Of a stretch of DNA of 64,000 bases, positions 9,700-21,284 are shown piece after piece. The translations under genes were made by a program, and so were the position numbers. Origin of the DNA: Capra hircus (taxonomy: Eukaryota > Chordata > Mammalia > Artiodactyla > Bovidae). Position 1 is the stretch's first letter. The number at the start of each line of letters is the position of its first letter. The notes below the pieces were generated by a model. That model did no database searches. It was given only the letters and a program-made list of their open reading frames with translations, and was not told the origin of the DNA. The DNA lies in the NCBI RefSeq assembly GCF_001704415.2, contig NC_030813.1:14960001-15024000 (forward strand). Reading direction: 5' to 3'.

Positions 9700-12110
9700 A
9701 TTAAGCATCTTCTCCAGAGAGGAGGAAACATCTTCGAATTCTCTTTCCTGTCCCAAACTTTCAATGGCGGTGAAAGCAATCACTATTATGGTAATGGTTG
9801 CTTTACAATGAATGTTTTATTTTTTAAATGCCACTCTCAATAAAAATTGAGCTTACTAAGACTATTGCATATTTCTTAAAGCTCGTGCTTTTTACACATA
9901 GGCAAAGGCAGTATACACTAAGCCATAGCTTAGGTTTGCTGCTATTGTGATTGTTATAAAGCAAAGGATTTTAAAGGTTTTTAAATTTCACTGTATTACA
10001 TCTGAATGACATTTTGAAAGCTACACCTTCATAAATTTGAGCTGTAATTGTAAATGAATAATAAACAATAAGCATATTGTCCTGAAATGCTTTTCAATTA
10101 GCTCTCAAATGTGTTTGGTTTTTTTTTGTCCATATTAACAGATTGGACAAGTTATAACGAATTATAATTTCCAACATGTGTTCTATGATGATGTAGGGTA
10201 GGGTGGAAAATCTCACCTGCATTTGCCAATAAGCCATTTTTAATAATTTCATTTCTACCACTTTATTTCTAGAGCCTAAAATCTTAGGCAGTTTTTTGTT
10301 TCCTAGGTATTTGTCTTTTTATTTCCTATCCCAGATTTTTTTTTAAAGAGGAGAGGAAAGAAAAGAACTCTATGCCTTAAAATTTTAAACTAAGCTCCCT
10401 TTCTAAATCTATGGTAAAAACACATGTCTTTCAGATTTGGAAATCATTTTGCAGTAGACCCTTCTATCACATTACTTGGAGCAAAACAAAGCAGAGATTT
10501 TAACAGAAAAGGTCTGTAGACATATTACACATAGAAACATAAGGTCATTGTCTTATAAAAATCAGTCTGCTTTTAAAAAGTTTCCTCAGTGAGGATGTTT
10601 CACGTGGAATGTATAGATGGTTCAGTGATATGCATATAGGCACTAAAAACTGTCTCTCCCCAAAAATGTAAAGTTTAGAATAAATCTATAAATGGCTCTA
10701 GGGTGGCTTCTTTGGCTTCAGGGGTGTTTCATATCTGTGGGACTCCAGGCCCAGTGACATTTTGATACAGTTTTAGTGGGAAACTTTATAAAGCCATGCC
10801 TTGTGCTCGATTGCACCCTAGAGAGGATAGTGTGATGACGAGGTTCTCATGCACCATTTGCCCTTGTATGTGGATACATTTTCCTACCAAGTCGAACCAA
10901 TAGAACCTCATTGCTGAGTAAAGGTTAACTTGGAGTTGAGTCCTGATGGGACAGCTTTTCCCTCTTCCTCTCACCTTTCAACTTTCAATTGCCCCACTTT
11001 AAAAAGAGGCAAAGAGTTTACAGAAATAGAGTTGGCTTTAAAGACTATTTATATTACAATATCAGAATTTCCTTTTTAAAAAGATTACAATAGTGTTCCT
11101 ATCTTTCACAGTGATGTGACTGAGATTATTGTCTATCTGAAAACATTTCCATTATGTCTCAGGCATAAAGAGAACTCAATAAATATGGAGTTTATTGAAG
11201 GGAAATCAGCATGTAACTGTGAAATAGTAAGTTAATAAATAAAAGCCAGTGATAATATAGCATGATAAAATTATCCAGTAATATATATGAACTACCATTT
11301 CAAACCAACTCTCGTGAAAAGGCATTTGCCATTTCTCCTACGCAGCACCTGCTTGATGCCTTCTATTCTCTCTGGACATTTACGTGATGAACTCTCATTA
11401 CAGAGTCTGAGAAGTTTGATATTCTATTTGTAAAACATAAAAACTTGTTAAATGAATATGCTGCTTTTTTCCCTCCAATTTTATTTTACTGTTACCCAGT
11501 TGTAGGCCAATCAGAAGTCAAACAGAATTTTCTCCTGAGACCAAGAAATGGCAATTCTGACTATTATGGAGCACAAAGTTATGGCTGTTTTAATACATAT
11601 TTTGCTGAACAGGGTATCTGTTAGCTTGTAGCTGACAAAACACTATTGTACAGTGAGATTCATTTCCCTCGCCATAGATTACACTGCGTTGATTCTGTTT
11701 TGCTTTTGGTCAAATGCCAAAGCAATACATCTACCAACAAAAAGGCAATGCCGCTAATTAAAATAACATATTCAATCCCAAAATATGCAAAAGGAAATAA
11801 ATATTTAAATAAACATGGACTTGATAAAGACTGTCATGATTAAAGTTATACAAGACAAAATGAAGGCCTCAGAATAGTGAATTCCCTCCCTAACATCTCC
11901 CATCTTGACTGGGTTGAGAAAGTATTCAAATCACAGAATATTTAATGATAAATAGGATAATATATATGAAATAACAAAATACAAAGTTTAAAAAGAAATT
12001 CACACTATGAAAAACTTTTGTCTCAAAATAGGGCTCATTGACATATTCTTTTAAATATCTTTCCTATAAAATTTAGAGTATAATTTTGATTATATTAAAT
12101 TATATTTTAA
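9700..12110. other. Repeat-poor AT-rich stretch, unassigned
   Basis: No recent repeats or exons were recognised. Possible short old fragments, such as AACTCAATAAATATGG near 11171, are too weak to assign. Reading frames up to 65 codons have no motif. Confidence 0.4.
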
Positions 12111-12113
12111 TTG

Positions 12114-12310
12114 GACTTCCCTGGTGATTCAAATGATAAAGAATCTGCCCATAATGCTGGAGACACAGGTTCAATCCCTGGGTCAGGAAGATCTCCTAGA
12201 GAAGGGAATGGCTACCCACTCCAGAATTCTTGCCTGGAGAATCCTATGGACAGAGGAGCCTGGCAGGCTACAGTCCATGGGGTCACAGAGAGTCAGATAA
12301 TTAGCTAGTT
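12114..12310 (+). mobile_element. Bov-tA SINE, sense
   Basis: Head GACTTCCCTGGTGATTCAAA, B-box GGTTCAATCCCTGGGTC, then the Bov-A body (CCACTCCAGAATTCTTGCCT) to GGGGTCACAGAGAGTCAGAT. Near full length. The 65-codon frame through it is the usual non-functional Bov-tA frame. No clear TSD was found. Confidence 0.9.
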
Positions 12311-12329
12311 ATCAGGTCATTCATTTATA

Positions 12330-12910
12330 AAGTTATATATTAATTTATTGAACAATTTACTGACCACCTATGAGGTGCAGGGCACTACAGTAGGTGATGT
12401 AGTTAAAAGGATGAATACCTCAGAAATTGTTCCTTACCCTAATCAGTAGTTCAGTGAAAGTTAATCATGCAATGAGAGAAATAGGAAAAAAAGTAAATAA
12501 AACATATGAAATATGATTAAAGAAAATTAACTATGCTTGAGACAGATAATGTTGGAAGAAGTCTACTTTGGATAGGGTGGTCCAGGAAGTGACATTTAAA
12601 GAGGCAACATCAGAGCTAAGCCCTGAAGGATGAGGAGGATGGGATTATGGCAAAGACAGGGAAGGGAGATGTAGTCAAAGGGACAAATGAACGCAGAGGT
12701 TTTGCAGAAGAAGAGCTCAAAGTAGTCTAGGAACAGGAAAAAAAAAAAAAAATGGAGGTAAGTCTGAGAAAAACCTGAGATGGGACTGAAGAAGGGAAAG
12801 GGGTTGGATTTATAGACTCTGAATGAAGCTGGGACTAGGATGGTAGCAACAGAAGAGTGGATGGTTTTAAGGTACATTTTGAAGACAGAAGTAATAGGAC
12901 AGAACTGTGC
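12330..12910 (-). repeat. L2 LINE 3' region (antisense)
   Basis: Starts TTTATTGAACAATTTACTGA then CCACCTATGAGGTGCAGGGC, the reversed L2 tail. It continues in L2 antisense order through GGATAGGGTGGTCCAGGAAG, CTAAGCCCTGAAGGATGAGG and GACTAGGATGGTAGCAACAG to GTACATTTTGAAGACAGAAG. An A-run at 12740-12752 is internal. This ancient pan-mammalian element accounts for the open frames here. Confidence 0.7.
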
Positions 12911-12917
12911 TGTTAAA

Positions 12918-13000
12918 ACTATCATGTTGATACATGGCAGAAATCAATACAATATTGTAAAGCAATTATCCTCCAATGAAAAAAATGATAATAAAATAAA
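12918..13000 (+). mobile_element. L1 3' end fragment, sense (5'-truncated)
   Basis: ACATGGCAGAAATCAATACA then ATATTGTAAAGCAATTATCC and CTCCAATGAAAAAAATGATA is the terminal piece of the ruminant L1 3' UTR with an A-rich tail. About 80 bp remains, lying directly against the L2 fragment. No clear TSD was found. Confidence 0.7.
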
Positions 13001-13369
13001 CTTTACGGAATTTAAAGAATGAGATCCAGAAAGGTTAAATGCATTGGACAAAGTCATGTGGACGATACAGTGTTGGAGCAAAATCAAAAGTATCCCAAAT
13101 CACAGACCTTAAATGCCCTGTATTACACCAGAAGCTATAGTTTCTCATATCATGTTCCATTCTGTTTAATGCAATGTCCTCCTGAGAACCTAAGCAAGAT
13201 ACATTAATGAATATGTGTATGTATATAAGTGAATCTTAATAAATCATAACTTTTTTCGTCTCTAAAATTTTAATGATAGCTGAATTTTTGTTACAGTGTT
13301 TCCGTCACCGATATCATTTGACACTACAGTTGTATACCTCGTCTGTTGAGACTGCAGGTTGTCCACCAA

Positions 13370-13790
13370 AAATCCATTCGCCCTTTCATTTGTACTCATG
13401 ACTACTCAGCTCAATTATATTTCCCAGGCTCTCTTGTAGTTAAGAATAGCCATGTACTAAGTTCTCGCTGACAGAGTTGAACAGAAGTGGTCGGTGCCCC
13501 TCTGTAACTGGCCCTTGAGGTCTTGAGCTTGCTTCTTCTGTGTTCTTATCCCCCTTGCAACCAGCCTAAACCAGGATATGGCGGCGATCTAGGGTACACT
13601 GTGCAGATGATGACAGCACCCTTGAACCCATCGGAAAAAGGGCTTTGAGAGAACCTGAATCTTGAAAGCAAGGGGTCATGTTGGAACTCTAATGTGAGAA
13701 AAAAATGTCCACGTTTTTAAGCCACTGTATTGTAGGATCTCTATATTTCAGCAGCCTAGCTTTATCCTAAACAATAAAGATTCATAAATC
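13370..13790 (+). repeat. Ancient LTR-like/medium-reiterated repeat, sense
   Basis: Matches a familiar old mammalian repeat text. It has a CCCAGGCTCTCTTGTAGTTA core, a CATGTACTAAGTTCT stretch, 'GATGATGACAGCACC', and an end of TTTTTAAGCCACTGTATTGT followed by CAGCAGCCTAGCTTTATCCT. The TTAAGCCACTG terminus is typical of MaLR/MLT-like LTRs and related old elements. I cannot name the subfamily. Confidence 0.5.
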
Positions 13791-13799
13791 TTTACAAGT

Positions 13800-14570
13800 C
13801 AGTACATGATAGTTACCATATTAGAAGCAATTCTGAAATTCAATAAGGAAGAATAGAGAGTCCTATCAAGTAGTTCACTGACTTTCAATTTAAGTCTTAT
13901 TTTCAAGATGTGCCGGTGGGAGCAGAGGTAATTCTCATACATTTATTCCTCTCTGCAACCCCCATGCACATACATAAACTTTGGAATCCACTGTTCTATG
14001 TGGCTTTCCTAGGCAAAAGGGGTAGTTTTTCAAATTGTATGCCATAAGCCCCCACCACCACCTTGAATGCTTCAGTCACTCACAGATCTGAAGGCTTGAC
14101 TGAGAAGTCAACCAGTGCCTTTGAGAGAGAGCACTGAGCTGTGTGGACAGGCAATGGGGCCCCTTGAACATAAGCTCCAGTGAAAAAAGCTTAGACTAGC
14201 TTCAGATCAGTGCCAGAACCACGACTCATGAGCATATGGGTGGGATCAGTGTAGCAGCAAATATTAATAATTACATAGCCACATGGTGTTGAAGGCAACC
14301 AAGTCACCTATGCCATCACATGAATGGACTTCAGTCTCTTCAAGGCTGACAAAATTTCCACTACTCAAAAAGTATGTCATGAGGATAACAGTTGAAAACC
14401 CTTGGCTATGCGTGTCAACTCCTGGTCAGTGTGAAGAGTAACATGGAAACTTTTGCATCAGATGACAACTCTGGCTGCATTTCTCAGAAGGGTGATTTGG
14501 AGGTTAACAGGCAATTAGTAATTCATACATTACCCAATATTGGTAATAGTAGCATCATAGCAATCACGAT
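13800..14570. other. Unassigned sequence
   Basis: No recognised repeat or gene in this interval. Confidence 0.4.
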
Positions 14571-14571
14571 C

Positions 14572-14780
14572 CCAATAATGATAATAACAATAAACATTTA
14601 TCAAGCACTTAGCTAGTTTCAGGCACTGTGTCAAACACTTTATATATACTATCTAATTTAATATATAAAATTTTATTATTATTCCCATATCACAGCTGAA
14701 GAAACTGAAGCTTAGAGACATTAAGTGGTAGAACTAGTACTCAGACAAGCAATGTAGCTGGAAGGCCTCACATTTAAACA
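14572..14780 (+). repeat. MIR SINE, sense
   Basis: The MIR order is visible: AACATTTATCAAGCACTTAG, CAGGCACTGTGTCAAACACTT, then ATTCCCATATCACAGCTGAA and GAAACTGAAGCTTAGAGACA TTAAGTGG. It is diverged, as expected for this pan-mammalian SINE, and has an internal AT-rich expansion. Confidence 0.82.
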
Positions 14781-14789
14781 TTATATGAT

Positions 14790-16370
14790 CCTGTGATCTT
14801 CTATCCTGTCCAAGTCCAGTCATATTCATACTTGTGATCCCAGAGCATCTACCGTACAATTATCTAATATACTAACAAATACAAAACCACCAGCTAATTA
14901 AAATAATGCAGTCAGGGTTTCCACAGTTTATTCTCACTCTTGTGGTGATTGAAAAAATGTACAAGGTGTAAGAGGCAACATGGGAAACCTTTAGGACAGC
15001 ATTCCAGAGATATCTGAAAATTAACTGCTTGTCTGCTAATTTTGTCAAATATGAATGTAAGAAGTGCTGATAAAGCAGACATCTCCACTCTTTGTGCATT
15101 TCAGCTTCAGCACACAGAAATATGGCTTCTACCCTCTCTCCACAGGCCTGGCACTGCCTGGTCCTTCATGCCCCTGTGGGGTGAGAAGATCTGCTTTCGT
15201 GGGTACACCTTTGCCTCTCTGCTCTGTTTAGATCAAGCATGTGATTATTATTATTATTATTTGTATTATTGGCCACCAGAGCTCTACAGGCAAACCTAAA
15301 CATGTGAATCCCAAAGTCAAGGCAGGCTATCCCAAATTCAGCATCGCAAGAGAGTCTTGGATTTTGAAACAGAGAGTATTCAAACATGAACTTAAAAGTT
15401 GTGCTTTTTTAACATTTGATTCTTTACAAATGGGGCCCATAGATCAGAACCTCTGGAATAGAGACAAGTACCATTGCAAACCCATAACAACCTCTATAAT
15501 TACCAAGGAAGATGACTTAAAAATTTTTCCAAGCTGAAAACTCAGAAGAACTTCTGCAATCCATTGCTATATTAATTTCAGCCATTATATCATCCTTAAA
15601 ATAAATCCACATCATACTGTTGACTATGGTTGAAATTCCAGTCACAAATAAGATACCTACTTTGGGTAAACTCATATTGAAATTTTTACCACAAAGTTCA
15701 ATTAAAGAAAGTCAGTTCTATCATTGGTCAACTATAAGAGATGAAAAAAGAGAGAGATGGGGATTTAATTTACAATGTCTTTAATCCCTAGCAAGCTACT
15801 CTGAATCCCCACATTGCTTAATAAAGTGTGGCATGGAGAAGTAACATCATGGTATGATTTCTCTTGTTTCCAAAAAATACATATAAATTGAAAACAAAAA
15901 TTCCAAAAGAATACTAGCTTCCGTACCACTTGATATTTACTAAGGATATTTTAGGGGAAATTTTGATATTCAGTTTCAAACTTTCAAATGTGCTTTGCAC
16001 ATAGAAAGTGATAAATATTTGCTTAATATTGAGGAAATGAATACCTTGTGATTTTATTCTTATGCCTAATTATGCAATTAAACATTGTTTTATACATTTA
16101 TATGTTGGGTTTTTTGGGGGTTTTTGCTAAATTTTACTATTGCCTACTTGTATTGTTACTTACATCCCCAAAAACAATATATGTTAATATGAATTCCCCT
16201 TCAAGCCTGCTAAAACAAAGAGCTTTTTATGAAGCAATGTGAAATTTAATTATATAAAACTTTTAAACTCCTATATGCCAAAAGTAGTACTAATAAAGTT
16301 GAAAGATAACCAAGGAACTAAAAGAAGATATTCTTAATACTTACAATAAAGAGTTTATATTTTACATTTC
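14790..16370. other. Unassigned sequence with (ATT)n tract
   Basis: Only a short (TTA)n/(ATT)n tract at 15244-15268 was recognised. Opposed frames at 15042-15537 share this tract, which gives runs of Ile/Tyr or Asn, and they are not coding. Confidence 0.4.
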
Positions 16371-16374
16371 AAAC

Positions 16375-17225
16375 AATCCAAATGAAATACAAATGACCAT
16401 AGGAATATGTAATTCATAGAATATTATACACACACCCCAATAAACATTTGAAAATGTAGTCAATTTCCTTAAAAAACTAGTTTAAAAAAATTCTAGTTAA
16501 AACCATAATTACTTTTTTTAGCTTTCAAAATGGAAAAAATTGAACAAATTCATTCAACCCATTAGTGAAAAGTGTAGGGAAATTTGATGCATATGCTTTT
16601 CCTGGAAGCATAAACTGGTATTTTTTTGTTGTAGGGTAATTTCCAGTGTCTATGAAAGATTCACATGTATAATACCCCTACAATCCAGGAATACCACTTC
16701 CAAAAATTCATACTAAACAAATAACATAGAATAAACACTTAAAGAAAGTCAGAGAAGTATTGCTTTTAATAGTTAAAAATAATATATATGGGAGGGTGGC
16801 TGGTGACTTAAAGTTCAACTTTGAGGAGGAGTTAAATAAATGAGACTACAACACTACAGTAGGCCTCTACAGTGGAATACTATTGTTCGGAAGTCACAAA
16901 GGTAAATGTTTCAGATCACTGAGCAGATATGATGATGAGTTGAGTGCAGCTGCTGCTGCTGCTGCTAAGTCACTTCAGTCGTGTCCGACTCTGTGTGACC
17001 CCATAGATGGCAGCCCACCAGGCTCCCCCGTCCCTGGGATTCTCCAGGCAAGAACACTGGAGTGGGTTTGAGTGCAGCTAGCAGGAAGGAAAACATTTGT
17101 TACCAAAAAAAAGATTCCAATTCAATTTTTTTCAAACACATGATGTGGCCCATATCAAATAAAATTCATCTGCAGATTGCTTCCCAGCAGGTCGCTAGAC
17201 TTTTATGTCTAAAATAGAATTAAAT
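16375..17225 (+). repeat. Old L1 (L1M-type) ORF2/3' fragment, sense
   Basis: The L1 order is recognisable: AAATACAAATGACCATAGGA, then AAGCATAAACTGGTATTTTT, AATACCCCTACAATCCAGGA, ATACCACTTCCAAAAATTC and GTGGAATACTATTGTTCGGA. This matches the segment encoding the C-terminal part of ORF2 in L1M elements. It is too diverged to translate. A BOV-A2 monomer (16952-17067) interrupts it. Confidence 0.7.
16952..17067 (-). mobile_element. BOV-A2 monomer, antisense, with perfect TSD
   Basis: A reversed (CAG)n tail (six CTG units) leads into AAGTCACTTCAGTCGTGTCC and the Bov-A body, ending GAACACTGGAGTGGG. It is flanked by the perfect 12 bp repeat TTGAGTGCAGCT (16940-16951 and 17068-17079). Inserted in the old L1. 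Confidence 0.92.
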
Positions 17226-17359
17226 GTCCTCATGCAGAAAAAGAAACATGATATAGTTTAAAGGAAAAAAAAGTAGTTGCCAGACCAATGAATAGTATGG
17301 TCAAATAGGTATGAATATGTGTACATATGAATGTTTGTAAACATATGGGGAAAAAATTG

Positions 17360-17535
17360 AGACTTCCCTGGTGGCTCAGATGGTAAAGAATCTGCCTGCA
17401 ATGCAGGAGACCTCGGTTCAATCCCTGGGTAGTGAAGATCTCCTGGAGAAGGGAGGGAATGACTATCCACTCTAATATTCTTGCCTGGAGAATACCATGG
17501 ACAGTGGGGTCTGGCAGGCTACATTCCTTAAATGT
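17360..17535 (+). mobile_element. Bov-tA SINE, sense, diverged 3' end
   Basis: Head GACTTCCCTGGTGGCTCAGA, B-box GGTTCAATCCCTGGG, and Bov-A body to TCTGGCAGGCTACATTCCTT. The last part of the Bov-A unit is missing or heavily mutated (possible remnant to 17562). An older copy than its neighbours. Confidence 0.85.
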
Positions 17536-17562
17536 CAAAACTTTGGTCATTTCTGATTTGGA

Positions 17563-18900
17563 ATATAACCTTTTATGATTAGTCAATCACCATCCAAATA
17601 TTTTTTCCAAAGAGAAAATGTTATAATTAAAACAAAACTAGCATATACATTTAAATATTTGCCCTAAATAAAGATTTCAGACTCAGGAAGGAAGAAAAAG
17701 AAACAATTAATAGTTTGGAAAGTTCTGACAAGATTTTCCAATATTTAAGAAAGTTTAATTCAATTCGCTAACAAAGTTAGAATATTTTCAGTTATGTACC
17801 AACCACAGAATAATTTGATGAGTGTATAAGAAGCGATTTGCCTACAGAAATGAAAGATACAATTAAGATCTGCTTCTCTCTACTATTAAGCTCTAATTTT
17901 GTGGTAGAACATATTACATGAGTATTTGGGAGTCAAAAAAAAAAAAACATTGACAAGGCATTTCAGATGGGAAAATGGTCAATTTTTTTCATATTATGAT
18001 ACTTAGCACACTTGAGACTCAAATTTAGAGTCTGCTGTTTGTGCTTCTTATTATGCATACACATGCTTCCTTTATTTGGTACTGTATACTATTCCATCAC
18101 TCCTTATGGTCACGTTGAGCTTGAGGAAAGCATTACTATAAATATTCAAAGTTTTCTTAAGGAGATAGAAAATAAGATTGATTTTGTTCTTCCAAGAACT
18201 CTAGGATCCCCAGGCCCAAATTATTTACTTTTTGTTTGATTACATTCAACCCTGTTGATCAGGGAACTATGTTTATCACTTATGGCCTCCTTAACTGGCT
18301 TCTAGTTTCAAAACTAAAACCAGCATCTCTCCTGTGACAACTTAGGGCACATAATGAGATAGACTCCTTAAAGGGAGCTAAACTAGAAAGCAGCAAAAAC
18401 CAAGTGTTTCAAGATCCATTGTTATATTAATCATTCTAAAATTAAATATTGAAATATGCTGTGGCCAGTAATTCTATCTTGAACTCTTAAGAAAAAACAC
18501 TCCTACAATTCAGCTAAATACCAAGGAACTTTAAAATTACAGAACCTGTGCCTAGGATCCCAGGCATGCTGGGATCAACCTCTGGGGCAGTCACTGCAGA
18601 TGCTTCAGTACTGAGAGTCTGGGCTAACACAGGACTCAGTAAATGACAGCTGATTTACTGACATCAACAAACAAATTAATAGTACAGAGTAATACCTGCA
18701 GAGAAACTCTTGCTTTTGCTTTTGAGAGATTTCTCAAGCATGCTTAAATGTGGAAAGGAATAGATTTATTTTTCTCTGTAGCTTAGCCTTAGGTTTCTGT
18801 TCCATGATTTCCCCAACTAAAAGCAATCTTGCACCCTCCTCTGAATTCCATTTCTGCGTTTCCATTTTATCTCCCACATAGTATAGTTCCTGTACATATA
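17563..18900. other. Unassigned AT-rich sequence
   Basis: No repeat family, RNA gene or exon recognised. The longest open frame (75 codons at 18012) starts hydrophobic but shows no motif and no splice context. Confidence 0.4.
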
Positions 18901-18914
18901 AGCGTATATCCTGT

Positions 18915-19140
18915 CATGATACTCCTCTGCTCAAAACCCTGAGATGTTACCTCCTCCTCACCCATATCATGCAAAGAAAAAGCCAGAGCCCCCAGTTCAC
19001 TATGACTTTCATCTTAAATACTCTCCCACCAGTGCTCACTTTACCTTACTGCAGTCACCAGGAGCCCAGGCTGTGCCTCAAACACCACATACCCTAAGTC
19101 TAACTCTCAATGACTCTGCAGAATTTATCTGGAGAATTAC
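18915..19140 (+). repeat. L2 LINE fragment, sense
   Basis: CTCCTCTGCTCAAAACCCTG followed by AGATGTTACCTCC, then TGCTCACTTTACCTTACTGCAG and CCAGGCTGTGCCTCAAACAC, follows the L2 consensus order. The 90-codon frame here is L2-derived text and not a host gene. Confidence 0.6.
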
Positions 19141-19215
19141 CCAAAACATGTCTTTTAAGAAAAGGCACCCCCATGTGACTATAACTGAGGAATTTAGTAT
19201 AGTTAGTGACATTTA

Positions 19216-20834
19216 ACAGAAGCAGAAGATATTAAGAAGAGGTGGCAAGAATACGCAGAACTGTACAAAAAAGATCTTTATGACCCAGATAATCACAATT
19301 GTGTGATCACTCACCTAGAGCCAGACATCCTGGAATGTGAAGTCAAGTGGGCCTTAGAAAGCATCACTACAAACAAAGCTAGTGGAGGTGATGGAATTCC
19401 AGTGGAGCTATTTCAAATCCTAAAAGACGATGCTGTGAAAGTGCTGCACTCAATATGCTAGCAAATCTGGAAAACTCAGCAGTGGCCACAGGACTGGAAA
19501 AGGTCAGTTTTCATTCTAATCCCAAAGAAAGGCAATGCCAAAGAATGCTAAAACTACGTCACAGCTGCACTCATCTCACAAGCTAGCAAAGCAATGCTCA
19601 AAATTCTCCAAGCCAGGCTTCAACAGTATGTGAACCATGAACATTCAGATGTTCAAGCTGGATTTAGAAAAGGCAGAGGAACCAGCGATCAAATTGCCAA
19701 CATTTGCTGGATCATTGAAAAAGCAAGAGAGTTCCAGAAAAACATCTATTTCTGCTTTCTTGACTATGCCAAAGCCTTTGACTATGTGGATCACAATAAA
19801 CTGTGGAAAATTCTGAAAGAGATGGGAATACCAGATCACCTAACCTGCCTCTTGAGAAATCTGTATGCAGGTCAGGAAGCAAGAGTTAGAACTGGACATG
19901 GAACAACAGACTGGTTCCAAATAGGAAAAGGAGTACAACAAGGGTATATATTATCACCCTGCTTATTTAACTTATATGCAGAGCACATCATGAGAAACGC
20001 TGGGCTGGAGGAAGCACAAGCTGGAATCAAGATTGCTGGGAGAAATATCAATAACCTCAGATATGCAGATGACACCTCCCTTATGACAGAAAAACTAAAG
20101 AAAAACTAAAGAGCCTCTTGATGAAAATGAAAGAGAAGAGTGGAAAAGTTGGCTTAAAACTCAACATTTAGATATCTAAGATTATGGCATCTGGTCCCAT
20201 CACTTCATAGGAGATAGATGGGGAAACAGTGTCAGACTTTATTTTGGGGGGCTCCAAAATCACTGCAGATGGTGATTGAAGGCATGAAATTAAAAGATGC
20301 TTATTCCTTGGAAGGAAAGTTATGACCAACCTAGACAGCATATTAAAAAGCAGAGACATTACTTTGCCAACAAAGGTCCGTCTAGTCAAGGCTATGGTTT
20401 TTCCAGTGGTCATGTATGGATGTGAGAGTTGGACTATAAAGAAAGCTGAGCACTGAAGAATTGATGCTTTTGAACTGTAGTGTTGGAGAAGACTCTGGAG
20501 AGTCCCTTGGACTGCAAGAAGATCCAACCAGTCCATCCTAAAGGAAATCAGTCCTGAATGTTCATTGGAAGGACTAATGTTGAAGCTGAAACTCCAATAC
20601 TTCAGCCACCTGATGTGAAGAACTGACTCATTGGAAAAGACCCTGATTCTGGGGAAGATTGAGAGCAGGAGGAGAAGGAGACGACAGAGGATGAGACGAT
20701 TGGATGGCATTGCTGACTCAATGGACATGAGTTTGAGTAATCTCCGTGAGCTGGGGATGGACAGGGAGGCCTGGCGTGCTGCAGTTCATGGGATTGCAAA
20801 TAGTCAGACACGAGTGAGCATCTGAACTGAACTG
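19216..20834 (+). mobile_element. BovB (RTE) LINE, 5'-truncated, sense
   Basis: Begins inside ORF2 (ACAGAAGCAGAAGATATTAA) and runs to the pentamer tail TCTGAACTGAACTG. It is flanked by AGTGACATTTA (19205-19215) and AGTGCCATTTA (20835-20845), a 10/11 TSD that fixes both ends. It holds the RT fingers/palm and C-terminal domain but no endonuclease. In-frame TAG and TAA codons upstream of the RT core and a frameshift after the YADD box make it non-autonomous. Confidence 0.93.
19594..20109 (+). pseudogene. BovB reverse transcriptase core, broken
   Basis: A 171-codon frame keeps RT blocks in order: GFRKGRGTSDQI (near residue 24), the palm-A motif FLDYAKAFDYVDH (near 55), the palm-B motif QQGYILSPCLFNLYAE (near 114), and palm-C NLRYADDTSLM with the catalytic YADD intact (near 157). 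The B motif has QQGY where the usual form is RQGC. An A-rich indel right after YADD shifts the frame and ends the protein at 20109. The frame starts downstream of stops in the same element, so the methionine is fortuitous. Confidence 0.88.
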
Positions 20835-20938
20835 AGTGCCATTTAGTGTTCTAACAGAGGAAGCCAAACCACCTAACAATTTCTCCATGGATGTCTTGGA
20901 AGAGTTTAATACTTATTAACAAACTGTGTTAACCCAAT

Positions 20939-21196
20939 AATGTGTGTGTGTGTATGTGTGTGTGTGTACATGTGTATGTGTGTGCCTGTGTGTGTTAGTG
21001 GCTCAGTCATGTCTGACTCTTTGTGACCCCATGGACTGTAGCCCACCAGGCTCCTTTGTCCATGGGATTTCCCAGACAAGAATAGTGGAGTGGGTTGCCA
21101 TTTCCTTCTCTGGGGGAACTTCCCAACCCAAGGATCTAACCCGAGCTCTCAGCAGTGCAGGCAGATTCTTTATGGTCTGAGCCACCAGGGAAGCCC
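20939..21196 (-). mobile_element. Bov-tA SINE, antisense, with (TG)n tail
   Basis: A long imperfect TG tract (20940-20996) is the reversed tail. It is followed by GGCTCAGTCATGTCTGACTC, the Bov-A body, and the reversed head ending GAGCCACCAGGGAAGCCC. The TG tract is a potential microsatellite seeded by the SINE tail. No clear TSD was seen. Confidence 0.9.
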
Positions 21197-21284
21197 TAAC
21201 TAGTAGTACTATCCTACTAAGTAGAGCAGGCATTGCCTTAATCATCAAACCTAATATAGGTAATACAACAATAGATCAATTTTT

